From a virus, in IMG/VR virus record IMGVR_UViG_3300025097_000011, positions 1 to 47,293 of that record: a stretch of 47,293 nt of DNA, one strand, 5' to 3'. Of the stretch, positions 9,550-17,165 are shown one piece after another. Under the pieces are notes generated by a model. It saw only the letters and a list, made by a program, of their open reading frames with translations, ran no database searches and was not told where the DNA came from. The position numbers and the translations under genes are program-made. Position 1 is the first letter of the stretch. Every line of letters starts with the position of its first letter.

Positions 9550-10109
9550 ATATTACGTGTAAACATTCTATAAAGTTTCTCGCCTTCTATCATAAACTCA
9601 TATTCCGAATGAGGTTGAAAGGTTATCAAATCCCCTTTATGTAACCCCATGTCCTCTAACTCATCATTGGAATACACTATTTGACCAATCAAACTCAAAT
9701 GGTTGTTGTTCTCGATGTTCATGTTGAAGAGGTTGGAATTTTCATTATTTAAAGGCCTTACAAAACAATATCTAGAATGAGTATGCCATTTATTGTCATG
9801 TTTATATAAAAAGAATTGATCATTGTTAACCATAAAGATATCATCACGAAAATGACAAGGTCCAGATTTTTCTCTTCCCTTCATATCATAATATTTCTTA
9901 AAGACATTGTGGTGAACTAATAACATATCTCCTGGCTCAATATCTCCTTTGTAACCTATAGGAGTGGCAATAACCTCGCCATACCGATTGGAAACCTTAT
10001 GGTCCTCTTGAGAACTTGAGGTTATAAAATCAATGTCACCAAACTTCTTAATATTATCATATCTCCGCCCCCCTTTAGGGCGAATTAAAAATAAAGTTGG
10101 AGAACGCAT
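9534..10109 (-). CDS. tandem GroES-like (Cpn10-fold) protein
   Basis: 191 residues that read as two Cpn10-like halves. The first half has GEVIATPIGYKGDIEPGDML followed by a mobile-loop-like basic segment and a DDIFMVNND strand. The second has GQIVYSNDELEDMGLHKGDL and ends EYEFMIEGEKLYRMFTRNIC, the strand pattern that closes GroES subunits (GE.LYRM..xDI). GroES caps GroEL and several phages encode their own version for capsid folding. A separate ordinary-size GroES-like gene lies at 17184-17441, so this is a second, duplicated form placed with terminase and capsid genes. Fold assignment is by eye. Confidence 0.55.
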   Translation of the reverse strand: MRSPTLFLIRPKGGRRYDNIKKFGDIDFITSSSQEDHKVSNRYGEVIATPIGYKGDIEPGDMLLVHHNVFKKYYDMKGREKSGPCHFRDDIFMVNNDQFFLYKHDNKWHTHSRYCFVRPLNNENSNLFNMNIENNNHLSLIGQIVYSNDELEDMGLHKGDLITFQPHSEYEFMIEGEKLYRMFTRNICTKI

Positions 10110-10110
10110 A

Positions 10111-10338
10111 TTAGTATTTTTCTATGTTATATTCTAAAGTATAGGCCATATTCGTATTAAAATACTTCCATAACTTTATGGTCTTGTCGCTATTTTCTAT
10201 CCAAATTTTTACTTGTCCATCAGCGAGTTGTTGAATAAGATGTATACTAGCTTTCCCCCCTAAAACAGGTTGATTTAACACATAATGCATCGCATTTGAC
10301 TTGAAGTCCAAGCCTATAGAAATCTTTCGTATTAACAT
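10111..10338 (-). CDS. unknown small protein (75 aa)
   Basis: Not recognised. The 75 residues alternate polar and hydrophobic positions (VKIWIENSDKTIKLWKYF), suggesting a small beta-sheet protein, and contain no membrane segment or cysteine cluster. The start overlaps the last base of the upstream gene's stop and the stop lies one base before the tandem GroES-like gene, so it belongs to the same tightly packed operon leading to terminase. Confidence 0.65.
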   Translation of the reverse strand: MLIRKISIGLDFKSNAMHYVLNQPVLGGKASIHLIQQLADGQVKIWIENSDKTIKLWKYFNTNMAYTLEYNIEKY

Positions 10339-10580
10339 TAGCTTAAAACGCCAGTAGACATATCGACTTTCGTAGATTCGTATTTCTTTCCTAACTCAGA
10401 TTGAATTTGAGTCATAGTAGAAATAGTCTTTTGGTGTTCGCTAATAGCCATCTTCTTCTTCTCAGTTAAAGCCCAAATAGAGGCTTCCATGTCCCCAATA
10501 GATAATAGACTATCATAAAGTTTTTTATTCAGGTCTTTGATATTGGTTAATTCTTCTTCGGTAAGTTTCTTGTTTTCCAT
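10338..10580 (-). CDS. small coiled-coil protein (80 aa)
   Basis: 80 residues, almost wholly helical with heptad-like spacing (ELTNIKDLNKKLYDSLLSIG, then KKKMAISEHQKTISTMTQIQ), so a coiled-coil dimer or trimer is likely. The start is preceded by repeated AATCAAAT words, the start context shared with scaffold and other genes. It lies between the tail-fibre-like gene and the packaging genes. Function unknown; a structural or assembly-chaperone role would suit the location. Confidence 0.65.
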   Translation of the reverse strand: MENKKLTEEELTNIKDLNKKLYDSLLSIGDMEASIWALTEKKKMAISEHQKTISTMTQIQSELGKKYESTKVDMSTGVLS

Positions 10581-10616
10581 TTGATTTAATTTGATTTGAT
10601 TAATAATAATTTAATT

Positions 10617-12644
10617 TTATACTATACAAAGTACATTACAAGGATTAGCTGATCCTGGTAACATAACCCCTGAAACCACATACACATCTCCTCCAGTAAG
10701 AGGTGGTGGAGGGAGTGGTGCGCCTATTGGAGCAGTAACTAATCCTCCCTGTAGAACAGGAGCAACACCACCTACGACATTAATGTTAATAGTTTGTAGG
10801 TTTGGAGCTGCAGATAAATTTCCTAATGCAATTGAATGAGGTGCTGTAGCTGTGGCTCTTCCTCCTAGGGCTATGCCATCTTGCGCAGCATTAGACAACG
10901 ATCCTATAGCTATTGATGCACCCCCAGCTGTTGAATTAGCCCCTATTGCTACTGCATCAGAATCAGCATTAGCACTTACATCTGCTGAGTGACCTACGAG
11001 GACATTCTTCTGTCCATTAACAAGAGTGTTGCCAGCTGATGCACCAATAATGGCATTTTCGTCTGAAGTTATATTCTGTCCGGTAGTATCGCCTATAACC
11101 ACATTTTCGCTTGCGTTTACTGATGCAGTTAGCATACTGTCCCTTCCTATAGCAATATTTGCTGTTCCTGTTGTTATACCAAACCCTGCGTCATAACCTA
11201 TAGCAACATTTCCTTTTCCTGTTGAAAGCGCGCCTAAAGAGAGCGTACCTACAGCAGTATTAGAGTCAGCCACATTAGAGTTCATAAACTCCATAGACTT
11301 ACTTCCTATCGCTACATTATAGTTGCCAACTGTGTTTGGAGCAACTCCTTTTAATGCGTTGAATCCTAGTGCTGTGTTGTGCGCTGTATCTTGTGTACCT
11401 GCGCCTGCACTATGCCCTACACCTGTGTTATAGCTACCTGCTACGACCTCTTGTAGTGCCCCTATTCCAAGTGCTGTATTTAAAGTCCCTGTTAGTGGGC
11501 TTTGAACTAATGCGTCAAAGCCATAAGATAAATTCAGATCGCCAAGAGGATGAGTTACAGCAGCGTAATAGAGTCCAAGTGTATGTGTAAGTGTTATAGG
11601 ACCAGTCTTGCCTATAGTGATATCTGGAAAGGTGGCTGCTGGTGCTAAATCTAGCTTTATAAGATCAGTTGCTGTAGGAGTGTTAGTAGCGTCTCCTGTA
11701 AACACATTAGAAGTGGTTAGATGCAATAAACTTGAGACAGTACTCCATGCCAATGGCGCACCTGGTCCTGCCGAGGCTATTACCTCTCCAGCTACTCCTG
11801 CTATTCCAGCTAATGTTATTCCATTGTCGAATTGAAAGTTATGAACGCTTAACGAATCAATTCCTCCAGTACCTGTTAGGTTTATTTTAGATCCTGCACT
11901 AAATGCCCATATATCAATGTCTCCATCTGTTGGCCCAATATCCACGCCTGTTGGTCTATTGCCATATGCTCCCCCAATCTTAATTTCCCCTCCTGATGCA
12001 TTAATAAGAACGTCATCATTCTGATTATATACCATTGTAGTGCCTGCAGGTTGTGTGGCATAACTACTTCCATTGCCAGCTATAATTGCTTTATCCCCTG
12101 CCTTTATGTATATATCGCCATTAGCACCAAACGCATTTAGGTCTATATCTCCAACTGATGCTGTAAACTCTATATCCTCGGCATTTCCTGCAATCCCTGC
12201 TCCACTCATCATAACCCTTCCACTAGTTGCACCTGCACTTATTGTAATGTCATCATTTACGCCTAGTGATACTATATCAAGATCAATGCCTGCGGGTGAT
12301 TGAAATTGTCCTACCAAACTAAAGTATCCGCCAACAGTAACATACCCTGCCGCAATAATATCTCCATTGCCGGGTACGCCGGGACCCACTTGAGGATTAA
12401 GCTGAAGTTCTGTTACGCCTGCATTTTTTAATATTAAAGAAGATTTTCCGGTTCCAATAAGAGGACAGTCGGCTTCATCTCCTGCCGTCAATACAGCACT
12501 TAATGTATCGGCGGGGTCAAGCCCTGCAATATCTCCTAACTTATAATTCTTTGTCTCTAAAGTAAGGGCCTCTGTGCCTATAATATAATCATCATCGGCA
12601 GGAACACCTAGTGGATACGACCCCGTATTACTTATCTTTGCCAT
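10617..12644 (-). CDS. trimeric tail-fibre-like protein with head-type repeats
   Basis: 675 residues. The C-terminal half holds many degenerate 14-16-residue repeats of the form NTAxGxxAL, NVAIGYDAG, NIAIGRDSM, AIIGASAG and SIALGN, typical of the YadA/Hep_Hag trimeric head fold also found in phage fibres. The N-terminal part (SNTGSYPLGVPADDDYIIGT) would attach to the particle, followed by Gly/Ala/Asp-rich beta repeats. It probably forms a trimeric fibre for receptor binding. No chaperone or peptidase domain is apparent at the C-terminus. It sits next to the lysis cassette and overlaps its first gene by 17 bases. Exact virion position is unknown. Confidence 0.75.
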   Translation of the reverse strand: MAKISNTGSYPLGVPADDDYIIGTEALTLETKNYKLGDIAGLDPADTLSAVLTAGDEADCPLIGTGKSSLILKNAGVTELQLNPQVGPGVPGNGDIIAAGYVTVGGYFSLVGQFQSPAGIDLDIVSLGVNDDITISAGATSGRVMMSGAGIAGNAEDIEFTASVGDIDLNAFGANGDIYIKAGDKAIIAGNGSSYATQPAGTTMVYNQNDDVLINASGGEIKIGGAYGNRPTGVDIGPTDGDIDIWAFSAGSKINLTGTGGIDSLSVHNFQFDNGITLAGIAGVAGEVIASAGPGAPLAWSTVSSLLHLTTSNVFTGDATNTPTATDLIKLDLAPAATFPDITIGKTGPITLTHTLGLYYAAVTHPLGDLNLSYGFDALVQSPLTGTLNTALGIGALQEVVAGSYNTGVGHSAGAGTQDTAHNTALGFNALKGVAPNTVGNYNVAIGSKSMEFMNSNVADSNTAVGTLSLGALSTGKGNVAIGYDAGFGITTGTANIAIGRDSMLTASVNASENVVIGDTTGQNITSDENAIIGASAGNTLVNGQKNVLVGHSADVSANADSDAVAIGANSTAGGASIAIGSLSNAAQDGIALGGRATATAPHSIALGNLSAAPNLQTININVVGGVAPVLQGGLVTAPIGAPLPPPPLTGGDVYVVSGVMLPGSANPCNVLCIV

Positions 12645-12822
12645 TAATCTTTCTTTTTAAATAGTTGTAAATATCTTTAGCTAACATACCGGCTAAACCT
12701 CCTATTAGCCCTAAAATCAAAACCTTTGCAACTTCTGCGCCAGTAATGATAGTCGTTAGAGTTGTTATTATATTACCTCCCATAAATCCTACTAATCTAT
12801 CTTGTACATTTTCCATATCCAT
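12628..12822 (-). CDS. holin-like membrane protein (64 aa)
   Basis: 64 residues with two hydrophobic stretches (about 13-28 and 30-48, the second Gly-rich: VLILGLIGGLAGMLA) and a basic tail (LKRKINGKDK). Size, membrane segments and charged C-terminus match class II holins, which open the inner membrane at the end of infection. It sits beside another two-segment membrane protein and upstream of the tail-fibre gene, two genes downstream of the endolysin. Which of the two neighbours is the true holin cannot be decided from sequence. Confidence 0.6.
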   Translation of the reverse strand: MDMENVQDRLVGFMGGNIITTLTTIITGAEVAKVLILGLIGGLAGMLAKDIYNYLKRKINGKDK

Positions 12823-12824
12823 AA

Positions 12825-13109
12825 TTAAGGGGTTTGGCCCGCACTATTCGATATCTCTTTAATATTAAAAGAAGCCAAATATCCTGCTACCACTCCCATT
12901 CCTACTAACGCCAAGCCTACATATAAAACTTTATCGTTTGAATTAGCGATGCCCTGATCAATAATAGTTAATCCTACTGTAATCAACGATCCCCCACCCA
13001 ATATACTAAATACACGCTTTGACGAAACTTTTCCTTTATGATCCTTTACGACACTAGCCGTTGCATTTGCAAGACTTGGTATGGCTTCTACAAATAATTT
13101 CTTTAACAT
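12825..13109 (-). CDS. holin-like or antiholin-like membrane protein (94 aa)
   Basis: 94 residues with a basic amphipathic N-terminus (about 1-31) and two membrane segments, about residues 35-52 (SILGGGSLITVGLTII) and 61-80 (VLYVGLALVGMGVVAGYLA). The pair with the next gene suggests a holin/antiholin or two-component holin arrangement, which is inference. A TAnnTTTG box at 13133-13140 lies 24 bases before the start, so the membrane genes can be transcribed separately from the endolysin gene. Confidence 0.6.
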   Translation of the reverse strand: MLKKLFVEAIPSLANATASVVKDHKGKVSSKRVFSILGGGSLITVGLTIIDQGIANSNDKVLYVGLALVGMGVVAGYLASFNIKEISNSAGQTP

Positions 13110-13132
13110 AACTTGTTGAGTTGTTTATCTTA

Positions 13133-13140
13133 CAAAGATA
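13133..13140 (-). promoter_or_regulatory. Bacteroidota-type -7 box (TATCTTTG)
   Basis: TATCTTTG on the minus strand in the 44-base gap between the endolysin stop and the holin-like start. It gives a way to time holin genes independently. Confidence 0.5.
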
Positions 13141-13153
13141 ACAAAAAAAATTC

Positions 13154-13735
13154 TTATAAATCGTTCTCGTGTATTAAGGTGTAGGTGAAGCTATTACCCC
13201 ATGAAGCAGCAGCTTCCTTGAATATCTCCATCTCGATGTGCCATAAAGCACTCGTAGGCTGAACTTGGCACCCCGCACTCCACTTATCTACTTGGATGCT
13301 ATCGTTGCCTGCCTTATGGTGGTTTATTCCAAATAAACCGAAATCTTCGGCACCATCGAAATCTAAGACCGCATCCTTGTCTGAATCCCTAATAACAGTA
13401 CACGCCTTATGTTGCTGAAGAGCAGGATATCCCTTGTGAGTCCCTACTTTCCACATCCCCCGGTGTTGCCCCTCCTTTAAGATTGCCGTTCCTTTGACGT
13501 TCATGGGATGTTCCCTCCAATAAAGGCCAGGGTCGGTAGTGATAGGGAATATCATGTTGTTCCAAAATCCACCAAACTTCCAAAAGATAACCATCCAATC
13601 ATTGAACTTGTTGGAGGTATCGTCATTGGTTCTTACCCCTACGATATTTAAATTGAAGTTCTTGCTGTCATCCTCAAACACCAAATAGTCTTTTGACTTT
13701 AAGACCTTAATTATATGAGGTATTTCGATTTTCAT
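13154..13735 (-). CDS. endolysin candidate with an L,D-transpeptidase-like His...SxGC motif
   Basis: 193 residues. The C-terminal part shows FGINHH (His139-140) followed 13-14 residues later by KWSAGCQV (Cys156), matching the His then S-x-G-C pattern of YkuD-type cysteine enzymes that act on peptidoglycan cross-links. Before it lie TTDPGLYW and NVKGTAIL, which I associate with a family common in Bacteroidota phages. It lacks a signal peptide, so release would need the neighbouring holin-like proteins. Its start overlaps the preceding gene as ATGA. Substrate and bond cleaved are not known from sequence; lytic rather than transpeptidase activity is inferred from context. Confidence 0.65.
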   Translation of the reverse strand: MKIEIPHIIKVLKSKDYLVFEDDSKNFNLNIVGVRTNDDTSNKFNDWMVIFWKFGGFWNNMIFPITTDPGLYWREHPMNVKGTAILKEGQHRGMWKVGTHKGYPALQQHKACTVIRDSDKDAVLDFDGAEDFGLFGINHHKAGNDSIQVDKWSAGCQVQPTSALWHIEMEIFKEAAASWGNSFTYTLIHENDL

Positions 13736-13875
13736 CCTAAATTCGCTTTTGCAGCCTTGATAGCTGTTTTTTCATCAACCCCCTGTTTTTTAAACTTACG
13801 AACCAACCTATCCATCTTTCTCTTATGACGGGAAGCCTTCCTTTGGTCTTTAGTCTTTCTCTTACCAAAAATCAT
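13732..13875 (-). CDS. very small basic protein in the lysis operon (47 aa)
   Basis: A 47-residue frame (MIFGKRKTKDQRKASRHKRK and on) locked between two neighbours by ATGA overlaps at both ends, which strongly suggests a real coupled gene. It is very rich in Lys and Arg in the first 30 residues and ends with a short helix (DEKTAIKAAKANLG). Function unknown; nucleic-acid or membrane-surface binding would suit the charge. Confidence 0.65.
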   Translation of the reverse strand: MIFGKRKTKDQRKASRHKRKMDRLVRKFKKQGVDEKTAIKAAKANLG

Positions 13876-14129
13876 CGTTTCCTATTTTTTCTCTGCATCA
13901 TATCATACCCCGCTTCGCAACTGCGTAGATGATCCTCATACCCATCTCGGCAGTGACTCGCATCGTTACGAAGTTGTTTTATGGTTTGCTTTTGTTCTTT
14001 TATCTGATCCTCATATGCGCCCTGGACATCCCAATATAAATATCCTACCGCAATAAGAGCAATGAATAACATCGCTACTATAGGGTTTTTAGAAAATTCC
14101 TTAAATACTGTTAGTTGTTTTTGTATCAT
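13872..14129 (-). CDS. single-pass membrane protein with coiled coil (inner-membrane spanin-like)
   Basis: 85 residues. A membrane segment spans about residues 16-33 (PIVAMLFIALIAVGYLYW), then a charged helical segment (AYEDQIKEQKQTIKQLRND) and two cysteines at about 60 and 71, ending in basic KNRKR. One N-terminal membrane helix plus periplasmic coiled coil within a lysis cassette resembles i-spanins such as Rz, which help break the outer membrane. No outer-membrane lipoprotein partner is visible beside it. The assignment is by architecture only. Confidence 0.55.
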   Translation of the reverse strand: MIQKQLTVFKEFSKNPIVAMLFIALIAVGYLYWDVQGAYEDQIKEQKQTIKQLRNDASHCRDGYEDHLRSCEAGYDMMQRKNRKR

Positions 14130-14194
14130 AATAGTCTTATTGCACCTATACTTGTTTCCACTGTTATTGATTTTACTTCTTTCTCTTTGTCCAT
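14126..14194 (-). CDS. possible 22-aa micro-ORF (leader peptide)
   Basis: ATG at 14194 opens a 22-codon frame (MDKEKEVKSITVETSIGAIR and on) whose TGA overlaps the spanin-like start as ATGA, like the next junctions in this operon. It is too short to trust by coding signal. It could be a leader peptide for translational coupling or chance. Confidence 0.3.
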   Translation of the reverse strand: MDKEKEVKSITVETSIGAIRLL

Positions 14195-14337
14195 CTCTTA
14201 TGATTCATATTCAAAATGTACTATATTTAACATACATCTAATATAATTGCACTAAATATAATTCTTATCTGCATTTTATCTGCATTTTATCCCTAATCTT
14301 AATCTGCATTTCGCATATCTTAATATTAATAGCAACA
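14195..14337 (-). repeat. AT-rich spacer with short tandem AAATGCAGAT repeats
   Basis: This 143-base spacer is over 75% A/T. On the minus strand GATAAAATGCA occurs twice in tandem with 11-base spacing (around 14275-14297), and a related GCGAAATGCAGAT copy lies around 14303-14315. I see no TAnnTTTG box or terminator. The repeats could bind a regulator. Confidence 0.45.
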
Positions 14338-14562
14338 TTACGCTTTTCCCATGTGTGCAAACAATTTGCTTTTTTTAACTTCTTTATTAACTTTTCCAGA
14401 TACATTGTATTTTTCACTTAAACTTTTCTCTATTGCCTTGCGGTTAATCTTCCTGCATTCATCTTGGTATACAGGATGCCACCTCTCATTAATCCTATCT
14501 GTAGGGTTATGGTACTTCTGTGCCAACTGCCTTATTTCTTCGTCTGTCATATATCTCTCCAT
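14338..14562 (-). CDS. unknown small basic protein (74 aa)
   Basis: 74 residues, basic (KAIEKSLSEKYNVSGKVNKE), beginning MERYMTDEEIRQLAQKYHNP, with helical N- and C-terminal parts. No family was recognised. It stands alone between two repeat-bearing spacers, with a 30-base repeat just before its start. A DNA-binding or regulatory role is possible but unproven. Confidence 0.55.
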   Translation of the reverse strand: MERYMTDEEIRQLAQKYHNPTDRINERWHPVYQDECRKINRKAIEKSLSEKYNVSGKVNKEVKKSKLFAHMGKA

Positions 14563-14566
14563 TGAA

Positions 14567-14676
14567 CTCTCGTGTACATAAATAAATTATATGTCCCTGC
14601 GCCTATTTTTCTTTATCTGCGCCTATTTTTCTTTATCTCCATTTGTCTCTCGTGTACATAAATAAATTATATGTCC
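14567..14676. repeat. 30-bp direct repeat pair enclosing a 20-bp tandem repeat
   Basis: A perfect 30-bp repeat occupies 14567-14596 and 14647-14676. Between them a perfect 20-bp unit is repeated in tandem at 14598-14617 and 14618-14637. On the minus strand each 30-bp copy is followed closely by AATGGAGA; in the left copy this is the start of the 74-residue gene, so the start region of that gene seems to have been duplicated. There are too few copies and no equal spacers for a CRISPR. Confidence 0.85.
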
Positions 14677-14685
14677 ATGAACCCA

Positions 14686-15657
14686 TTAGTAAATGCTATA
14701 ATAATTATTTATTGCACCCTCCATTGATGCTTGTAGGGGATGATTGGGCGCATTATAAAAAATAAGTTCTTGGATTCTTCCTTTAGTAAGGAGTCCATCA
14801 TATCCCCAAAGTTCATATCCTATGGGAAATGCAACAGGATTCCAACCCACAAAATTTATTCCTGTAAATGTAAGTAGCGTTTGTCCGGCAGGGGGAGTGG
14901 CAATGTTTGAAAATTCGTCATATATATCTTGTGTAGTAGGAGCAATTAGTTCTACTCCATTTTTAAATATTACATTAGGGGGATTTGTTCCGGGGGATGT
15001 CCCATAAGGTTGGGCAGCCCCTACATTATGACCTTGTAAATAGTAGTCACCATTATGTCCCCCTCGTGCCATTGTCCATCTTGTATCTTCAAATTGTTGC
15101 ACACTAAATTGTACTACATCACTAATTGTGTTTCCTAGTCCAAATACACTTCCCTCGGTTAACTCATCGTTTGATCCATCAAAATATATAGAGGGTTTGC
15201 CATTTAAATCATAAAAAGTTCCTGCACCATTAAATGCAGGTCTATATACTGCCGTTGGAAGTTGTCCTAAATTAAAGCCATTTCCACTCTGATCATACCA
15301 TGTTACTACTGCACTAGAAGCAGGGGCAGGTAGTCCATCGGGATTAGTATATGTTGCGGACCACAAAAATTCTCCTAGATTGGTGGCGGCAGTAGTTCCT
15401 ACCACAGCCGTTACTGGAGAATCCATGCTAACCTCATCATTACTATCAAAACCCACGTTTACTTCTTCGGTAAATCCAATAGTAGTTCTAGCTATATGGA
15501 TAGGATTGCCACTATAAGAACTTTTTAGTTTTCTTAGAGCAAATGCACCGAGGGCATTTGGGTAGTCATCGAGGATGAAAGATGATCCCCCTCCTCCTCC
15601 AGCTCCATCAACAGCTCCGAGACCTATGCCTGTACCAATACCAATCAAAAAGCTCAT
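14686..15657 (-). CDS. lectin/laminin-G-like adhesin, probable receptor-binding protein
   Basis: 323 residues. After a Gly-rich N-terminal stretch (VDGAGGGGGSS), the body has AFALRKLKSSYSG, TWYDQSGNGFN and NGKPSIYFDGSNDELT, a signature of the concanavalin-A-like domains common in Bacteroidota surface and phage adhesins, often matched to arabinofuranosidase-type carbohydrate domains. A sugar-binding receptor role follows. Catalytic residues cannot be judged. It sits after a surface-type gene ending at 15662 and before the lysis cassette. Confidence 0.65.
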   Translation of the reverse strand: MSFLIGIGTGIGLGAVDGAGGGGGSSFILDDYPNALGAFALRKLKSSYSGNPIHIARTTIGFTEEVNVGFDSNDEVSMDSPVTAVVGTTAATNLGEFLWSATYTNPDGLPAPASSAVVTWYDQSGNGFNLGQLPTAVYRPAFNGAGTFYDLNGKPSIYFDGSNDELTEGSVFGLGNTISDVVQFSVQQFEDTRWTMARGGHNGDYYLQGHNVGAAQPYGTSPGTNPPNVIFKNGVELIAPTTQDIYDEFSNIATPPAGQTLLTFTGINFVGWNPVAFPIGYELWGYDGLLTKGRIQELIFYNAPNHPLQASMEGAINNYYSIY

Positions 15658-15661
15658 AGTT

Positions 15662-16153
15662 TTACCAATTTGCTATTATACTAGTGGCGGTTGTTCCTGT
15701 TGCGAAAACTTTTATTACTTGGACGGGCATCCATGACCCAGTAGTTACGCCTACATAAGTAACTTCACTTCCTGATGTTGTTCTAACTTTTACATCTCCA
15801 GCAGAGCCCACATATAAGACACACCCCTCGCTGTGGTTAGCTGTGGGATCTAAATATATAATATAGTTTTCGCCAAACCCAGGAGCTACAAATATGTCTG
15901 CTGACAATGATAAGACATGAGCACTGTCAACAGCTATAACTGTAGCTATTGTTTGTGTGTCAGTATTTACCACGATAGATCCAGAATGAAGCCCTTGTAT
16001 TGCTGTAAAATCTATGTTAGTGTCATCTAACTTAGAGGGAGTTGTTGATGTAGTTGCTCCCGTTAAATTCTCAGACGAAGGTAAAGGAATGTCTATAGTG
16101 TCGCTAGTGATAACATCAGCAGCTAATCCTACTTGTAATTTTTGATACGCCAT
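15662..16153 (-). CDS. beta-rich virion-associated protein, unknown (163 aa)
   Basis: 163 residues rich in Thr, Ser, Val and Gly, beginning MAYQKLQVGLAADVITSDTI and ending with strand-forming KVFATGTTATSIIANW. This pattern is common in phage tail-tip or decoration proteins. Its ATG shares one base with the stop of the 55-residue gene upstream (TAATG), and it runs within 5 bases of the adhesin gene, so the three are one transcript. No specific family was recognised. Confidence 0.65.
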   Translation of the reverse strand: MAYQKLQVGLAADVITSDTIDIPLPSSENLTGATTSTTPSKLDDTNIDFTAIQGLHSGSIVVNTDTQTIATVIAVDSAHVLSLSADIFVAPGFGENYIIYLDPTANHSEGCVLYVGSAGDVKVRTTSGSEVTYVGVTTGSWMPVQVIKVFATGTTATSIIANW

Positions 16154-16320
16154 TATTTTTGTTTTTTTTGTTTTGGTGAATAGGGAAAGAGATCATTAAG
16201 TTTTTTTTGCCTAGAGCCACAACCGCAGTCGTCTTTCTTAAATGTTTTCTTAACAAACTGTTGAATGCCTGTAGCCTCAGTGATCTTCGCTATGCTGTCG
16301 CCTAATCCTCTGCTTTTCAT
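16153..16320 (-). CDS. conserved small phage protein with CGCG motif (55 aa)
   Basis: 55 residues: MKSRGLGDSIAKITEATGIQ, then basic, then DDCGCGSRQKKLNDLFPY. This pattern (KSRGLGD...TGI...CGC..R...LN..FPY) is, from memory, a frequent small protein of unknown function in Bacteroidota phages, usually near tail genes. The two Cys could bind metal. A TATCTTTG box lies only 5 bases before the ATG, so the mRNA is likely leaderless. The stop overlaps the next start. Confidence 0.8.
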   Translation of the reverse strand: MKSRGLGDSIAKITEATGIQQFVKKTFKKDDCGCGSRQKKLNDLFPYSPKQKKQK

Positions 16321-16325
16321 ATTTA

Positions 16326-16333
16326 CAAAGATA
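16326..16333 (-). promoter_or_regulatory. -7 box TATCTTTG 5 bases before the ATG at 16320
   Basis: Minus-strand TATCTTTG, then TAAAT, then ATG. It lies back to back with the plus-strand box at 16346-16353, forming a compact divergent promoter. The mRNA would begin at or next to the start codon. Confidence 0.6.
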
Positions 16334-16345
16334 ACTATTTTTTTC

Positions 16346-16353
16346 TAACTTTG
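16346..16353 (+). promoter_or_regulatory. -7 box TAACTTTG 6 bases before the ATG at 16360
   Basis: Plus-strand TAACTTTG, then TTTTAT, then ATG. It faces away from the minus-strand box at 16326-16333; only 12 bases separate the two, so the promoters should interfere with each other or share regulation. Confidence 0.6.
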
Positions 16354-16359
16354 TTTTAT

Positions 16360-16824
16360 ATGAAGCCTAAGAGAAGAGTCAGAAAGAAATATGAACGAAG
16401 AGAACCTAATTATGATTTTCTGAAATATTGGAGAGTAGTACGTTTGTGGGCTCAAGCAAAGTATGGTATTTCATTTCCTGAGTTGGAGCTTATGATGTAC
16501 CTCTATGGAGAAGAGCTCTTTACCTATAATCAATTCACAGAATATGCGAAAACAATATCGTGGGATAAACGCAGATTTAAAAAAATGAAAGATGAAGGAT
16601 GGATATCTACCTGGAGAGAAACTAATAGAAATCAAAAAGCCCTATATGAAATATCACTAAAAGGAAAGGCTATGGTGAGAATAGTATATAAAAAACTAAC
16701 CGGGGAACAAACAATATCTGAATCGGGGAATCATAACCCCATATTCAAAGCATCAGCTACCCACTCTCAAAAAAGACTTAGGCCCTTAATAGGGCAACTG
16801 AATAAAGAAACTACTTCCTCATAA
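16360..16824 (+). CDS. winged-helix (MarR-like) regulator, only plus-strand gene in the late block
   Basis: 154 residues from the ATG at 16360; a TTG start 9 bases earlier would fall inside the promoter box. The N-terminus is basic (MKPKRRVRKKYERR). Residues about 20-110 read as a winged helix: WRVVRLWAQAKYGISFPELELMMYL, a recognition-helix-like ISWDKRRFKKMKDEGWI, then a wing (RNQKALYEISLKGKAMV). Related proteins occur in Bacteroidota phages (memory). It is convergent with the gene ending at 16825 and divergent from a late operon. This placement fits a regulator of the late promoter region. Confidence 0.65.
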   Translation: MKPKRRVRKKYERREPNYDFLKYWRVVRLWAQAKYGISFPELELMMYLYGEELFTYNQFTEYAKTISWDKRRFKKMKDEGWISTWRETNRNQKALYEISLKGKAMVRIVYKKLTGEQTISESGNHNPIFKASATHSQKRLRPLIGQLNKETTSS

Positions 16825-17022
16825 TTATTTATTTATTACACTTTTAAGATGTTTGTGGACGCTACGATATTCCATGTTCCCATCCGCACCGTATTTGTGG
16901 TGGTATGGTTTTTTCTCCATAGCTTCGCTTTCGTCTCTTCTGTCTTTAAGACTTTGAGAGTGTTTCCCTGGATGCTTTGCACCGAGAGACTCATCTAATC
17001 TATCATTATACCCTTGTGCCAT
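16825..17022 (-). CDS. small conserved phage protein (65 aa)
   Basis: 65 residues, very polar: MAQGYNDRLDESLGAKHPGK, then QSLKDRRDESEAMEKK, ending HLKSVINK. I associate the GYxxRLDESLG...RRDES pattern with small unknown proteins beside GroEL/GroES or head genes in Bacteroidota phages (memory). No hydrophobic core is obvious, so it may be unfolded alone. Its stop abuts the end of the plus-strand regulator. Its start lies inside the last codons of the preceding 51-residue gene. Confidence 0.65.
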   Translation of the reverse strand: MAQGYNDRLDESLGAKHPGKHSQSLKDRRDESEAMEKKPYHHKYGADGNMEYRSVHKHLKSVINK

Positions 17023-17161
17023 TGTTTTTGTTTTTTAATTTACGTTTGCGCCGCATCTTTGTATGACCACCCTCAAACTTCTCGCAGTCCCACGTACTGT
17101 TAGGATTATTCCTCTTCTGTGCGTAACACGCTCTGCGTTGATCGTTGTTTACAAACGGCAT
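17006..17161 (-). CDS. small basic protein (51 aa) with leaderless promoter
   Basis: A 51-residue frame beginning MPFVNNDQRRACYAQKRNNP and ending in a strongly basic tail (KMRRKRKLKNKN). A TAACTTTG box lies four bases before its ATG. It overlaps the next gene by 17 bases. The motif NDQRRAC.AQ is familiar from small phage and bacterial proteins of unknown function. The tightly placed promoter and the overlap argue that the gene is real. Confidence 0.6.
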   Translation of the reverse strand: MPFVNNDQRRACYAQKRNNPNSTWDCEKFEGGHTKMRRKRKLKNKNNGTRV

Positions 17162-17165
17162 AACA

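Noticed and set aside
14567-14676. CRISPR array from the 30-bp repeats
   Set aside because: Only two copies, the spacer itself contains a tandem repeat, and no cas gene is present.
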